From the NCBI GenBank assembly GCA_016934415.1, contig JAFGSW010000003.1:1-64000 (forward strand): DNA of 64,000 bases. Direction: 5' to 3'. Below the pieces are notes generated by a model, which searched no databases, was not told where the DNA came from, and worked only from the letters and a program-made list of their open reading frames with translations. The number at the start of each line of letters is the position of its first letter. Positions within the stretch are counted from its first letter, which is position 1. The stretch comes from Spirochaetales bacterium. Lineage in GTDB: Bacteria > Spirochaetota > Spirochaetia > SZUA-6 > RPPD01. This document shows, one piece after another, positions 9,756-19,768 of this stretch. Made by a program: the position numbers and the translations under genes.

Positions 9756-10305
9756 TCTCCTCCTCCCACTTCGCCTTTTCCCACACCTCGATGTAATCGA
9801 TCGTCATGCCGGACTCGCCGCGGGGGACCCGGGTGGAGAAGGCGGCGAATTGGAGGAACTCCTTGCCCGGCGCGTCGACGCGGAACTCGAGAACCTGGGG
9901 GCAGAAGTCGTAGCGGCGCGAGAGGGGGGGCGAGAGGTCGGCGACCGCCCGACCCACCGACAAAAAGAACTCGTCGTGCGCGGCGTCCTCGGCGCGGGCC
10001 CGTACCCGGGCGACATAGGCGCCCGGGGGGAGCACGAGGTCGAGGGAGCAGAAGGCGCGGGAGGTCCGGATCAGGACCGCCTGGCCGCCGCTCGCCTCGG
10101 GATCGTCGACGACGTCCGCGTCCGCCAACCTGAAGGTCTCGGCTTCGAAGACATATACGCCGTCGCGCGCCGCGGCCTTGAATGGTTTTTGTTCCGTTTG
10201 GCAGGAAATCGAGGCGAGCAATAGAACGATGAAAAATACCGTGCCAATTGCTTCTGGCAAGAGGCTTGAAACGAGCGGGTTCCTTTTTTCATGTACGGTG
10301 CTCAT
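9721..10305 (-). CDS. Lipoprotein with carbohydrate-binding-like beta domain
   Basis: FIVLLLASISCQTE lipobox; YVFEAETFRLADADVVDDPEASGGQAV resembles CBM-type modules; C-terminus GTTDENGWDG* is repeat-encoded. Confidence 0.6.
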   Translation of the reverse strand: MSTVHEKRNPLVSSLLPEAIGTVFFIVLLLASISCQTEQKPFKAAARDGVYVFEAETFRLADADVVDDPEASGGQAVLIRTSRAFCSLDLVLPPGAYVARVRARAEDAAHDEFFLSVGRAVADLSPPLSRRYDFCPQVLEFRVDAPGKEFLQFAAFSTRVPRGESGMTIDYIEVWEKAKWEEEKGTTDENGWDG

Positions 10306-10476
10306 TCGAACTATATAGGTATTTATTCTTTTACTCGTTCGCCCTGTATTTCGTATTCCCATGTGTGCCTTCCAAGATTCCGTCATTGTGAATTTAATTC
10401 CCGGCGGGGGAGACGTCGGATGCATGCATCCGGCGCGCCCTCCCCAGCCGTAGCTCTCTTCCGGGAAGTAAAGTAT

Positions 10477-10794
10477 TTATTTGTCGGGTCCGTCCTTGGA
10501 GCCGGCCTCGGGTTTCTGCACCAGGACGATGATCTTCTGCATGAAGGAGCGGACATAGTCGCGGTCGATGGTGTAATGGATGCGGTGGCCTTCCCGGGAG
10601 GCGACGGCGATGCCCGCGGCCTTGAGTATTTTCAGGTGTTGGGACACGGCCGGCTGCGACATCTTCAATCTGGCGGAAATGGCGTTGACGCACATTTTGT
10701 CCCGGCTCTGCGCCAGGGCCAGGAAAATCTTGAAGCGGGTGGCGTCGCCGAGGGCTTTGTATATTTCGAAGGTCGGGGTGATCTCTTTCAGCAT
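10477..10794 (-). CDS. ArsR-family transcriptional regulator
   Basis: FEIYKALGDATRFKIFLAL...CVNAISARLKMSQPAVSQHLKILKAAGIAVASREGHRIHYTID: winged-helix ArsR signature. Confidence 0.93.
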   Translation of the reverse strand: MLKEITPTFEIYKALGDATRFKIFLALAQSRDKMCVNAISARLKMSQPAVSQHLKILKAAGIAVASREGHRIHYTIDRDYVRSFMQKIIVLVQKPEAGSKDGPDK

Positions 10795-10840
10795 GTTTCA
10801 CCAAGCGTATGCGAAAAATAGTTTTTTTTCAAGAGAAGGC

Positions 10841-10885
10841 TTGACGGGAGCTAAATATAATAATATAATAATATAATTATATTAT
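10841..10885 (+). promoter_or_regulatory. Promoter TTGACG-17-TATAAT with overlapping 18-bp perfect palindrome ATAATATAATTATATTAT (10868-10885)
   Basis: Direct reading; lies between divergent arsR-like gene and permease genes. Confidence 0.7.
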
Positions 10886-10897
10886 AAGGAGAACGCT

Positions 10898-11377
10898 ATG
10901 TGGGTATTGGCGGCGGTGACGGCGGCGGCGCTTTTGGTTTCGACGATCGTGAACCGGAAGAAAACGTGGGAGGCGATCAAGAAGGGGATGAGGATGCTCC
11001 TCTCGCTCGCCTTCCCGTTTCTGACGGTGCTCATCGTCGTGTCGCTGGCGCTCATGTTCCTCACGCCCGAGTCGATCGCCGGCCTCCTGGGAGGGGCGGG
11101 TGACGGCTGGGCCGTCGCGGCGGCGGCGGTCGTCGGGTCGGTGACCCTCATCCCCGGCTTCGTCGCGTTTCCGCTCTGCGCCCTGCTCCTCCAGATGGGC
11201 GCCGCTTACTCCGTGGCGGCGGTGTTTCTCACCACCCTGATGATGGTGGGCGTCGTCACCCTGCCGCTCGAGGCGAAATACTTCGGCTGGAAGACTGCGC
11301 TCCTGCGCAACGCCTTGAGCCTGGCGGCCGCCGTCGTCGTCGGCCTCGGCATCGGACTGGCCTGGAGTTTCGTATGA
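10898..11377 (+). CDS. Permease (COG0701/DUF318-like), N-half
   Basis: Hydrophobic, VSTIVNRKKTWEAIKKGMRMLL...LIPGFVAFPLCALLL. Confidence 0.75.
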   Translation: MWVLAAVTAAALLVSTIVNRKKTWEAIKKGMRMLLSLAFPFLTVLIVVSLALMFLTPESIAGLLGGAGDGWAVAAAAVVGSVTLIPGFVAFPLCALLLQMGAAYSVAAVFLTTLMMVGVVTLPLEAKYFGWKTALLRNALSLAAAVVVGLGIGLAWSFV

Positions 11378-11943
11378 AGCAGTTCCTCAAGCGCAATGCG
11401 GCGCACATCGCCCTCGCCCTGGCCTTTGGCGTTTTCATCCTCGTCTCCTGGCTCGTTCCTTTGCCCGCGGGCAAGGAGGCGGCCGGCCGCTTCGCCTATT
11501 TTTTCCTCGAATTCGCCATGTTCGTCCCGCTTCTGTTCATCCTCGTCGGTCTGTTCGACGTCTGGTTTCCCAAGGCCGTGATCGAGCGCCATCTCGGTCC
11601 CGGTTCGGGGGCGAAGGGGATCTTCTGGGTCACCCTGCTCGCCATGCTGCAGGCCGGCCCGCTCTACGGCGCCTTCCCGATGGCGGGCGTGCTCTGGAAG
11701 AAGGGGGCGAGCCCGCGCAACATCTTCATCTACCTGGGCGCGTTCGCCACGCTGAAGGTGCCGATGCTCGCCTTCGAGAGCGGATTTTTGGGCCTGAAGT
11801 TCACGCTCCTGCGGACCCTCTTCACCGTCCCCCTCTTCATCGCCGTCGGCTTCCTCATGGAGCTCATCGTGGGCAAACGCGGCTTCAAGGTCACGCCGCC
11901 GGGGGAGGGGGGAGAAACTACGGAGTGCGCCAAGCAAGCTTGA
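11374..11943 (+). CDS. Permease (COG0701/DUF318-like), C-half
   Basis: Overlaps upstream stop (ATGA); VWFPKAVIERHLGPGSGAKG...GPLYGAFPMAGVLWKKGAS. Confidence 0.75.
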   Translation: MKQFLKRNAAHIALALAFGVFILVSWLVPLPAGKEAAGRFAYFFLEFAMFVPLLFILVGLFDVWFPKAVIERHLGPGSGAKGIFWVTLLAMLQAGPLYGAFPMAGVLWKKGASPRNIFIYLGAFATLKVPMLAFESGFLGLKFTLLRTLFTVPLFIAVGFLMELIVGKRGFKVTPPGEGGETTECAKQA

Positions 11944-12100
11944 CGCTTCTTGCCGGTGGAAGTCCCGAACGGAGTTCGGGCGCGCGGATGAAGAAAGGAA
12001 GGAAAATGCGGATGAGGAAGAAGGAACTATAAGGAATCCAGGAAACCAGGAACGATAACGGCTGATAATTATGTAAAATATTCTGCACAAAATAAAATGA

Positions 12101-12649
12101 GTGAAGCGGACGGTCGAAGCGGGCAAGCCGGTCGTCGTTTCGATGGGGAACGTCGCCGCCTCGGGCGGCTACTACATCTCCGCCAATGCCACCCGCATCT
12201 TCGCGGAGCCCGCCACGATCACGGGATCGATCGGCGTTGTCTCCGTGGCGTTCAATTTCGCGGACACGCTCGCCAAACTCGGCATCCACACCGACGGCGT
12301 GCGCCTCTCGGAAAGCGGCGGCACGCTCGACCCGTTTGAACCGTTCCGCGAGCGTGACCTCGATCTCGTACGGGAGCAGGTCCAGGCGATGTACCAACGA
12401 TTCGTGGCGGCCGTCGCCCGGGGCCGGAAAATGGAGCCCGCCGCCGTCGAGGCTATCGGCAGCGGGCGGGTCTGGACCGGCCGCGAGGCGGTCGGCAACG
12501 GTCTGGTGGACGCCCTGGGCGATACCCGTCCTGACTCCATAAAAGCGATCGATGCGGCGCTCGGCCCGTACGCGCGGGAAGTGCTGGGTTTTATCGAGAT
12601 GGGAGTCGGACCGCTCTATTATTGTCCGTACACGCCTGCCGGCGAGTGA
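12101..12649 (+). pseudogene. 5'-truncated signal peptide peptidase SppA (S49)
   Basis: Begins abruptly at VKRTVEAGKPVVVSMGNVAASGGYYISANATRIFAEPATITGSIGV; the catalytic Ser region is present, upstream half absent and replaced by repeats. Confidence 0.75.
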
Positions 12650-12659
12650 TCGGGAGGAA

Positions 12660-12850
12660 TTTATAAGGAAGCCAGGAGGGAAGGAAGCCAGGAATTGAAA
12701 AAGAGATTTTAAAAAATAATTAAAATATCGTAGATGAAAAAGCAGTCTTTCTCTGTTTTTTATTGCGGCCATTGGAATTATCGAACTTTATACTTTCCAT
12801 TTTCTCCTCTATCTTTTCCTGGATTCCTTTCCTCCTGGTTTCCTTAAAAA
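12660..12850. repeat. F2 inverted-arm element
   Basis: ATAAGGAAGCCAGGAGGGAAGGAAGCCAGGAATT ... TTCCTGGATTCCTTTCCTCCTGGTTTCCTTAAAAA. Confidence 0.8.
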
Positions 12851-12881
12851 TTCTTATCGAGAAAATCGTGCGTAAGTGAGT

Positions 12882-13973
12882 CTACGCCGGCAATGTGAAC
12901 CAGAAGGTATTCCCCCGCCCGAGTTCGCTTTCCACTCCGATTTTACCGCCGTGGGCCTCCACGGCGAGTTTGCAGAAGGTGAGACCCAGGCCCGTCGAGT
13001 GCGTCTGGTCCTGCCCGAGCGTGCCGATTTGGCCGAATTTTTCGAAGATTGTCCGGTAGGACTCGGGCGGGAGGGGCGGTCCCGAATCGGATACTTCAGC
13101 CCGGACGCCGTATGCGGCGGTCCGCGCCGACACGAGGATCCTGCCGCCGGTCGGGGTGAACTTGACGGCGTTGCCGACGAGGTTGTCGAGCACCCGCCGG
13201 ATAAGGGCCGGATCCGCCCTGAGCTGCGCCGGCGCTCCCTCAAGGGTCAGGTTGAGGTTTTTCTTTTCGGCAAGGGGGCGATAGGCGCCGAGCGAAACCC
13301 CCGCCAGATCATAGAGGTCGCACTCGATGGGGTTGATCGGCATTTTCCCCTCCTCGAGGCGATTGACGTCGAGCAGGGCGTCGATCATCTCCATGAGCGC
13401 TTCGGCGCCGTGCCAGGCCGCCTCCAGGCCCGAGGCGCTCACGGGGCGGCCGGAATCCACCGCGATCCGGGTGAGCTCGAGGTTGCCCAGGATCACGGTG
13501 AGGGGCGAGCGCATGTCGTGCACCACCATGTGGATGAGATCGTCACGCAGCTTCTCGACTTCCCGCAGCCGTGTGTACTGTTCCCGGAGCGCCTTCTCCA
13601 GGCGATGGCGATGGAGGGCCATCTCGACGGTGATGTGGAGCTCGCGGTCCCGGACCGGCTTCACGAGGTAGCTGTACGGTGCCGTGACCTTGGCGCGTTT
13701 GAGAGTCTCCTCGTCGGTATAGGCGGTGAGGTAGAGCACGGGCACGTCCTGCCGGGCCTGGATCAGCTCCGCCGCGCCGATACCGTCGAGCTTTCCCGCC
13801 AGCCTTATGTCCATGAGAATGAGATCGGGGGGGCTTGAGCCCGCCCGATCGACCGCCTCCTCGCCGGTCGCCGCGGGGGGCGGTACGCGGTAGCCGAGCC
13901 CCGAAAGCTTGTCGCACAGCGCCTCGGCCGAGATCACGTCGTCCTCGACCACCAGGATCCTCTCCTCGCTCAC
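12882..13973 (-). CDS. Response regulator receiver + histidine kinase
   Basis: Receiver (ILVVEDD...DLILMDIRL...VLYLTAYTDEE...YLVKPV) then HisKA (VVHDMRSPLTVILGNLELTR) and HATPase (DNLVGNAVKFTPTGG, STGLGLTFCK); GTG start overlaps the upstream TGA. Confidence 0.92.
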   Translation of the reverse strand: MSEERILVVEDDVISAEALCDKLSGLGYRVPPPAATGEEAVDRAGSSPPDLILMDIRLAGKLDGIGAAELIQARQDVPVLYLTAYTDEETLKRAKVTAPYSYLVKPVRDRELHITVEMALHRHRLEKALREQYTRLREVEKLRDDLIHMVVHDMRSPLTVILGNLELTRIAVDSGRPVSASGLEAAWHGAEALMEMIDALLDVNRLEEGKMPINPIECDLYDLAGVSLGAYRPLAEKKNLNLTLEGAPAQLRADPALIRRVLDNLVGNAVKFTPTGGRILVSARTAAYGVRAEVSDSGPPLPPESYRTIFEKFGQIGTLGQDQTHSTGLGLTFCKLAVEAHGGKIGVESELGRGNTFWFTLPA

Positions 13974-16900
13974 GATACGGTTCCTCCCCTTGTCCTTTTG
14001 AATACGATTCGAAATGTCGTGCCGGCGCCCGGCCGGCTTTTCACGGTAATCTCTCCGGCGAGTTGTTTGCAGAACATGTTGACGAGCCGGATTCCGAGCG
14101 TATCGGCGCTGTAGATGTCCCAGTTTTCGGGCAGGCCCCGGCCGTTGTCCGATACCTCGAGAACGATGCCGTCGCCGTCCGGCGCGAGACTGACGCCGAT
14201 CCGGTTGTTTTTCGCGCCCTCTTCGAACGCGTATTTCATGGCATTGGAAACGAGCTCGTTCATGATGAGCCCGCAGGGGACGGCCTGGTCGATGTCGAGG
14301 GCCAGGTCGCCGACGGTGAGGGCGAGGCGCGTGGACTTGACGCCGTAGGTCTGGGAGAGATCGACCATCAGGTCGGAGAGATAGGCGTTCATGTCCACCG
14401 TCGACAGGTCCCAGGAGCGGTAGAGGTGCTCGTGAATGCGCGCCATCGACTGGATGCGGTTTTGGCTGTCGCGGAAGGCGGCCACCGCCTGGCGGTCCTT
14501 CAAGAGCTTGGCCTGGAAGTAGATGAGGTTCGAAATGGTGTTGAGGTTGTTCTTGACCCGGTGGTGGATTTCGCGGATAAGAGCCTCTTTCTCTCCCAGG
14601 CCCCGGCGGAGCTGTTCCTCCGCCTCCTTGCGGACGGTCACGTCCTGTTTGGCGCCGATGAGCCGGATCGCCGATCCGTCGGCGTCGCGGATGATGACGT
14701 AGTCTTCGGTGATCCAACTCCGGCCCCCGTCGCCGTGGACGATGCGGTACTCGCTGCCCCAGTGCTCGTCCCGGGAGGCGAGCGCCGTCTCCAGCGACGA
14801 CCGCACCGCCTCGCGGTCTTCCGGGGCCACGAGCTCGGAGAGGTAGCGGTCGAGGGTGACCTCCGTGTCGGGGGAAAGGCCGTGGATATCGGCGCAGGTG
14901 GAGTCCCAAATGAGCTCGCCCGTCGTCACGTCGGTTTCCACGATGCCGATCTGGGCCGAGCGCGTGGCCAGCCGGAGCCGCGTCTGGCTTTCCGTGAGGG
15001 CCTCGGCCATACGGGTCGACGTTTGGAGCGCCTCTTCGGCGCGCTGGCGCTGGGCGGTGGCGGTCTCCATAAGCTTGATGGCCGCCTCGCGGGAGCGCTC
15101 CAGTTCCTCGGTGCGTTGATCCACGAGCTCCTCCAGGTGCTCGCGGTAGAGGTCGAGCTCCGTCTCGGCCTGCTTCCGGTCGAGGAGGTTGACGATCATG
15201 TCGCCGATGAGGCCGAGGAGGGTGACAAGCTGAGCCGGCCACTCGGCCTCGCTCCCCGTCTCCCCGTACACGCCGACCGCTCCGATGAGCTCGCCGCTCC
15301 GGAAGAGGGGCGCGAGCGCGAAGGGCCGGAACCCGTACTTTTCCGCCAGCTCCCGCTCTCCGTTCTCTTCGGGCGGGTAGTCGGCGAGCCGGGAAACGGA
15401 CACGGCCCGGTTGCGGCTCAAAGATTCGAGGTGGAACTCACGGATGCCGACCGGAGGGTGCGGGCCCATGGTGAACTGGGAATCCTCGGGCGATGCGCAC
15501 CATTCGTGGGTGTTGGTCACCGTCGTTCCGTCGGGGGTGACGACGAAGAGCGATCCCAGGCGGGCGCCGGCGAACAGCGTCGTCTTTTTCAGCGCCAGTT
15601 TGATGGCGGCGTCGATCTGGTCGAACGACACGTTGACGAACTCGGCGGAGATCTCGGCGGCGAGCCGCTCGACCTCAAGCCTTCGGGTGAGCTCCTCCTC
15701 GGCGGTGACCCGCTCGGTGACGTCGGGAAAGACCGTCAGGGCGGCGATGATCTCGCCCTCGGAATTCCTCACCGGCGCGGCGCTCACCTGCTCCCAGCGG
15801 ACGGACCCGTCCTTGCGCCGCAGCCGATATAATTCGTTTTTGGTCGTCTCGCCGTTCAAGGCCCGCATCAGGGGCATGCGTGACAATGGGATCGGATTGT
15901 TCAGGACATCGAAGGTCTCCCAGCTGGGGGATAAATCGTTCACCTTTTGACCTATGTGGTCGAGCTCGGCTTCGGCCCTGAGGATCTCGATCGCCGCCCG
16001 GTTCGTCATTCGAAACACATTGTCCGGCGCGGAGGCCAGGACCATGGGAATGGGCGTCTCCTGGAAGGCCGTTTCCAGGATGGCCCGGGCCTCGGCGAGA
16101 TCCTTTTCCAATTTCTTCTGCTCCGAGATGTCGACGATCATTCCGCGCAGGCCACGGGGACGTTCGTTTTCCAAGATCGGCGCCGAATAGGCGAGCGCGG
16201 GAAAGACGGTGCCGTCCTTACGGAGGGCCAGGTACTCGGTCCCGGTTATTTTCTCGCCTTTCAGAATGCGCCCGACGACCTCCCGCAGGCGGTCGCGGTC
16301 GCCGGGGACGACGGCGTCAAAGACGGAGAAACCGCCTCGCACATCTTCCATGGTGTAGCCGGTCGCCTCGAATCCGCTCCGGTTGACGTAAATGAGCTTG
16401 CCTTCAATATCCGCCTCGTATATCGTCTGCGGCAGCAACTCGGCCAGGTCGCGGAACCGCGCCTCGCTCCGCTTGAGCGCGTCCTCGGCCTCCCGGCGCT
16501 CGGTGATGTCCAGGACCTGGGTGACGAAATGCAGGGGCCGGCCGCGCCGGTCCCGTACGAGCGCGGAACTCACCAACCCCCAGATGACGATTCCGTCCGT
16601 GCGGACGTACCGCTTCTCGAGATTGAACATCTCGCGTTCGCCGTTCAGGGTCGCCCTTGCCAGCTCCGCGCCGAGCGGGCGGTCCTCGGGCAGCGTGACG
16701 TCCTGGAATGTCTTCGCCTGAAGCTCTTCCTCGGTGTACCCGAGCATGCTGCAGAAGGCGGGATTCGCCTTCCGAAATCGGAAATCGAGACCCACGATCA
16801 CGAAGCCGCCCGCCGAATGCTGGAACATGAGCCTGAATCGCTCCTCGCTCCGGATGAGAGCTTCTTCGGCCTCCCTTCGTTCGGTGATGTCGCGGAAGTT

Positions 16901-19636
16901 GACCACGATGGCTTTGACGCTGGTATCGGCGAGGAGATTTTGAGCCATGCCCTCGATCCAGCGCCAGGATCCGTCGGCGCGCCGGACGCGAGTGGGCGGC
17001 AGATCGATCCGTTCGGGCCGGTCGATGATCTCGGCGAGCTGGCGCCGAATGGCGGGCAGGTCGTCGGGATGGATCAACTCCAGGACTGTCTTCCCCAGGC
17101 GTTCCTCGCTCCGATAACCCATGATCCGTTCATAGGCGTGACTTACGTAGAGCACGGCGCCGTTCGGGTCGATCAGGATGATGGCGTCCGAGCTGTTTTC
17201 AATGAGGGCCCGGAAGCGTTCCTCGCTTGTCCGAAGCGCTTTCTCCGAAAGCTTCAGTTCCGTGAGATCGACGCCGATCGCCCAGGATTCCCAGCCCGGC
17301 AGCTTCCGGTCACTCGAGATGTTTGTCCAGGAGACGCATCGTTTTTCTCCGTTTTTACAGGTGAGCTCCATCTCCCAGTTTCGGAATTTTTTTTTGCGCT
17401 TTTCCCATTCCGTCATGTGACGAGAAAGGTAAATAGGATCGGGGTATAAAAGGTGAGCCGCATCCGGATTGCCTACGATTTCGGCGCTCGAATAACCGGT
17501 GACGCGTTCGCATTCCGAATTCCAGAAAGCGAATGTTCCGTCCTTGCCGTATGCATTTATTAATACGGGGATATTTTTGGCCATGAGCCTGAACCGTTCC
17601 TCGCTCAGGGTGAGAGCTTCTTCGGCCTCCCTTCGTTCGGTGATGTCGCGGAAGTTGACCACGATGGCTTCGACGCTCGGATCGGCGAAGAGGTTTTGGG
17701 CGACACCCTCGATCCAGCGCCAGGATCCGTCGGCGCGCCGGACGCGAGTGGGCGGCAGATCGATCCGGCCCGGCCTGGCGGTGATTTCCGCCAGGAGGCT
17801 CCGGATGGCGGACCGATCATCCGGATGGACCAGGTCCAGGGCGCTTTTGCCCAAACGCTCCCCGCTCCGGTAGCCCATGATCCGTTCGTAGGAGGGGCTT
17901 GCGTAGAGGACCGAGCCGTCGGGACCGACCAGGGAGATGGCGTCCGAGCTGTTTTCAATGAGAGCGCGGAAGCGTTTCTCCCCGGCCAGGCGGACCTCCT
18001 CCGCGGCTTTCTGGGCTGTGATGTCCTGGGCGATCCCGATAAGGCCGCACACCCGGCCGTCGGCGTCGAAAATGGGGGCCTTGTCGGTTTGCAGCCAGCG
18101 CCGGCCGCTGGGCGTTTCGTACTGCTCCATGATCCCAAGCTTCGGCTTTCCCGAATCGAACACGTCGTGGTCGTCCCTCGTCATTCCGCCGGCTATGTCC
18201 GGGGAGTAGATATCGAAGACCGTTTTCCCGATGAGATCGCCTTCAGCCCGGCGCAGGGTTGCGGTGAAGGCTTTGTTCACGCGGAGGAACCGGCCGTCCA
18301 GGTCCTTGTAAAAAATCCGCAGCGGCGCGGTATCGATCATGGTCTGCATTTCCCGCCGGTCTTTTTCAAGCTTTGTTTCGAGATTGAGTCGGTCGCTGAT
18401 GTCGCGGATGAAAGCCGTATGCAGCCGTCGGCCGTTCTGCTCGAAGTACCCGCCGGTGATTTCCACCGGGAACACGGTGCCGTCTTTTTTACGGTGATAG
18501 CGGACCGGAACGGTCGCGGCGCCTTTTTCGACGGCGGCCGCGGATTTTTTCGGTTCCGCGGAAACGTCGACGTTCTTCATTTTTTTAAATTCTTTTTCCG
18601 TGTACCCGTAGAGGCGGCAGGCGGCGGGATTGGCCGCTACGATGGCGAGTGTGTCGCGGTCGATGATGAAGATGCTGTCCTGGGTGGTCTCGAACAATGA
18701 CTTGAAGCGTGTCTCATTGTCCGCCATCCCGCGCTCCGCCTGCTTGGCGGCGGTCACGTCGCGCAAAACGCACAGCCATCCCCCGGGAACGGGATCGATG
18801 CTCGCCTCGAACCATCCCCGCCGGCCGCCGAAATCGAACGGGCCGGAAACTGTGTGCGACTTTCCACGGCGGAACGATGTACGCATGGTCTGGAAAACGG
18901 GCGACGACGACGCTTCGGGAAACACCTCATCGATCCGCCGTCCGGCGACTTCCTTCTTGTTCAACCCGAGGAAGCGCAGCCCCGCCGGATTGACGATTTC
19001 GAATTTCATGTCGCTGTCGATGACGAATACCGCGTCCGACGTCGCCTCCAGGAATTGGCGGTTTTGTTCGCGGCTCCGCCGCAAAGAGTCCTCCGCCCGA
19101 AGGCGGCTTACCGCGCCGCCGATGGACTCGGCCACCGACTCGAGCCCGCGGCGTCCCGCGGCGCCGAGCGCATATCGGGCGTGCGAGGACGCGTTGAGAC
19201 AGCCGATGACCCGCCCCTCATGACGAAATGGAATGATGGCGATGAAACGGAGTCCCTCCTTTATTCGGACATCGTCCTTGGGCACTTTGAGGTTGCGGTA
19301 GACGCGGTAGACCGGGCGGCCGGCCGTCACGAGCAGGGCATTGGGAGACTCGGCGGGGTAGGAAGCCGCCGAGCGGATGAAGCGGGCGGACAGGCCGCGG
19401 TGGTGGGCGAGCCGCAGCTCCCCGTTCGCCTCGTCGAACAGGTACACGCCGCCGCAATCGAGGCCGGATACCGTGAGCGCGCACTCCAGGCACAGGCGTA
19501 GTCCCTCGTCGACTGTCCGGGCTGCGCCGAGGGCGCGCGCCAGGTCGTATTGCGCGCAAAGGAGTTCCTGCGCCACGCGCGGTTTTTTCCTCGCGGCGCT
19601 TACGGGAGAGGGTTTCCGGCGGGCTGGGCGTTTCAT
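13970..19636 (-). CDS. Multi-PAS sensor histidine kinase (GAF-type N-terminus, many PAS/PAC, late GAF-like region, HisKA_2 + HATPase)
   Basis: 1888-aa ORF with repeated PAC ends (FRDITERREAEEAL); kinase core EIHHRVKNNLNTISNLIYFQ...IMNELVSNAMKYAF...VSDNGRGLPE. Confidence 0.93.
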   Translation of the reverse strand: MKRPARRKPSPVSAARKKPRVAQELLCAQYDLARALGAARTVDEGLRLCLECALTVSGLDCGGVYLFDEANGELRLAHHRGLSARFIRSAASYPAESPNALLVTAGRPVYRVYRNLKVPKDDVRIKEGLRFIAIIPFRHEGRVIGCLNASSHARYALGAAGRRGLESVAESIGGAVSRLRAEDSLRRSREQNRQFLEATSDAVFVIDSDMKFEIVNPAGLRFLGLNKKEVAGRRIDEVFPEASSSPVFQTMRTSFRRGKSHTVSGPFDFGGRRGWFEASIDPVPGGWLCVLRDVTAAKQAERGMADNETRFKSLFETTQDSIFIIDRDTLAIVAANPAACRLYGYTEKEFKKMKNVDVSAEPKKSAAAVEKGAATVPVRYHRKKDGTVFPVEITGGYFEQNGRRLHTAFIRDISDRLNLETKLEKDRREMQTMIDTAPLRIFYKDLDGRFLRVNKAFTATLRRAEGDLIGKTVFDIYSPDIAGGMTRDDHDVFDSGKPKLGIMEQYETPSGRRWLQTDKAPIFDADGRVCGLIGIAQDITAQKAAEEVRLAGEKRFRALIENSSDAISLVGPDGSVLYASPSYERIMGYRSGERLGKSALDLVHPDDRSAIRSLLAEITARPGRIDLPPTRVRRADGSWRWIEGVAQNLFADPSVEAIVVNFRDITERREAEEALTLSEERFRLMAKNIPVLINAYGKDGTFAFWNSECERVTGYSSAEIVGNPDAAHLLYPDPIYLSRHMTEWEKRKKKFRNWEMELTCKNGEKRCVSWTNISSDRKLPGWESWAIGVDLTELKLSEKALRTSEERFRALIENSSDAIILIDPNGAVLYVSHAYERIMGYRSEERLGKTVLELIHPDDLPAIRRQLAEIIDRPERIDLPPTRVRRADGSWRWIEGMAQNLLADTSVKAIVVNFRDITERREAEEALIRSEERFRLMFQHSAGGFVIVGLDFRFRKANPAFCSMLGYTEEELQAKTFQDVTLPEDRPLGAELARATLNGEREMFNLEKRYVRTDGIVIWGLVSSALVRDRRGRPLHFVTQVLDITERREAEDALKRSEARFRDLAELLPQTIYEADIEGKLIYVNRSGFEATGYTMEDVRGGFSVFDAVVPGDRDRLREVVGRILKGEKITGTEYLALRKDGTVFPALAYSAPILENERPRGLRGMIVDISEQKKLEKDLAEARAILETAFQETPIPMVLASAPDNVFRMTNRAAIEILRAEAELDHIGQKVNDLSPSWETFDVLNNPIPLSRMPLMRALNGETTKNELYRLRRKDGSVRWEQVSAAPVRNSEGEIIAALTVFPDVTERVTAEEELTRRLEVERLAAEISAEFVNVSFDQIDAAIKLALKKTTLFAGARLGSLFVVTPDGTTVTNTHEWCASPEDSQFTMGPHPPVGIREFHLESLSRNRAVSVSRLADYPPEENGERELAEKYGFRPFALAPLFRSGELIGAVGVYGETGSEAEWPAQLVTLLGLIGDMIVNLLDRKQAETELDLYREHLEELVDQRTEELERSREAAIKLMETATAQRQRAEEALQTSTRMAEALTESQTRLRLATRSAQIGIVETDVTTGELIWDSTCADIHGLSPDTEVTLDRYLSELVAPEDREAVRSSLETALASRDEHWGSEYRIVHGDGGRSWITEDYVIIRDADGSAIRLIGAKQDVTVRKEAEEQLRRGLGEKEALIREIHHRVKNNLNTISNLIYFQAKLLKDRQAVAAFRDSQNRIQSMARIHEHLYRSWDLSTVDMNAYLSDLMVDLSQTYGVKSTRLALTVGDLALDIDQAVPCGLIMNELVSNAMKYAFEEGAKNNRIGVSLAPDGDGIVLEVSDNGRGLPENWDIYSADTLGIRLVNMFCKQLAGEITVKSRPGAGTTFRIVFKRTRGGTVS

Positions 19637-19768
19637 GACGACTCCTGCGGCGGCCGCGTTCCCCCCGGACCGGGGAAATAAACGGCTTTCGGCGGATGCG
19701 GTATATTACAATTATATGAAACGGAAGGACCTCATTCAAAGGAATTTGCGCGCGAGGGGGAAGAACAT

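Noticed and set aside
13835-15832. Long plus-strand ORF (665 aa) and neighbours (15947-17449, 17696-18700) opposite the PAS kinase
   Set aside because: Shadow ORFs from GC-rich codon bias; the minus-strand frame has clear PAS/HisKA motifs.
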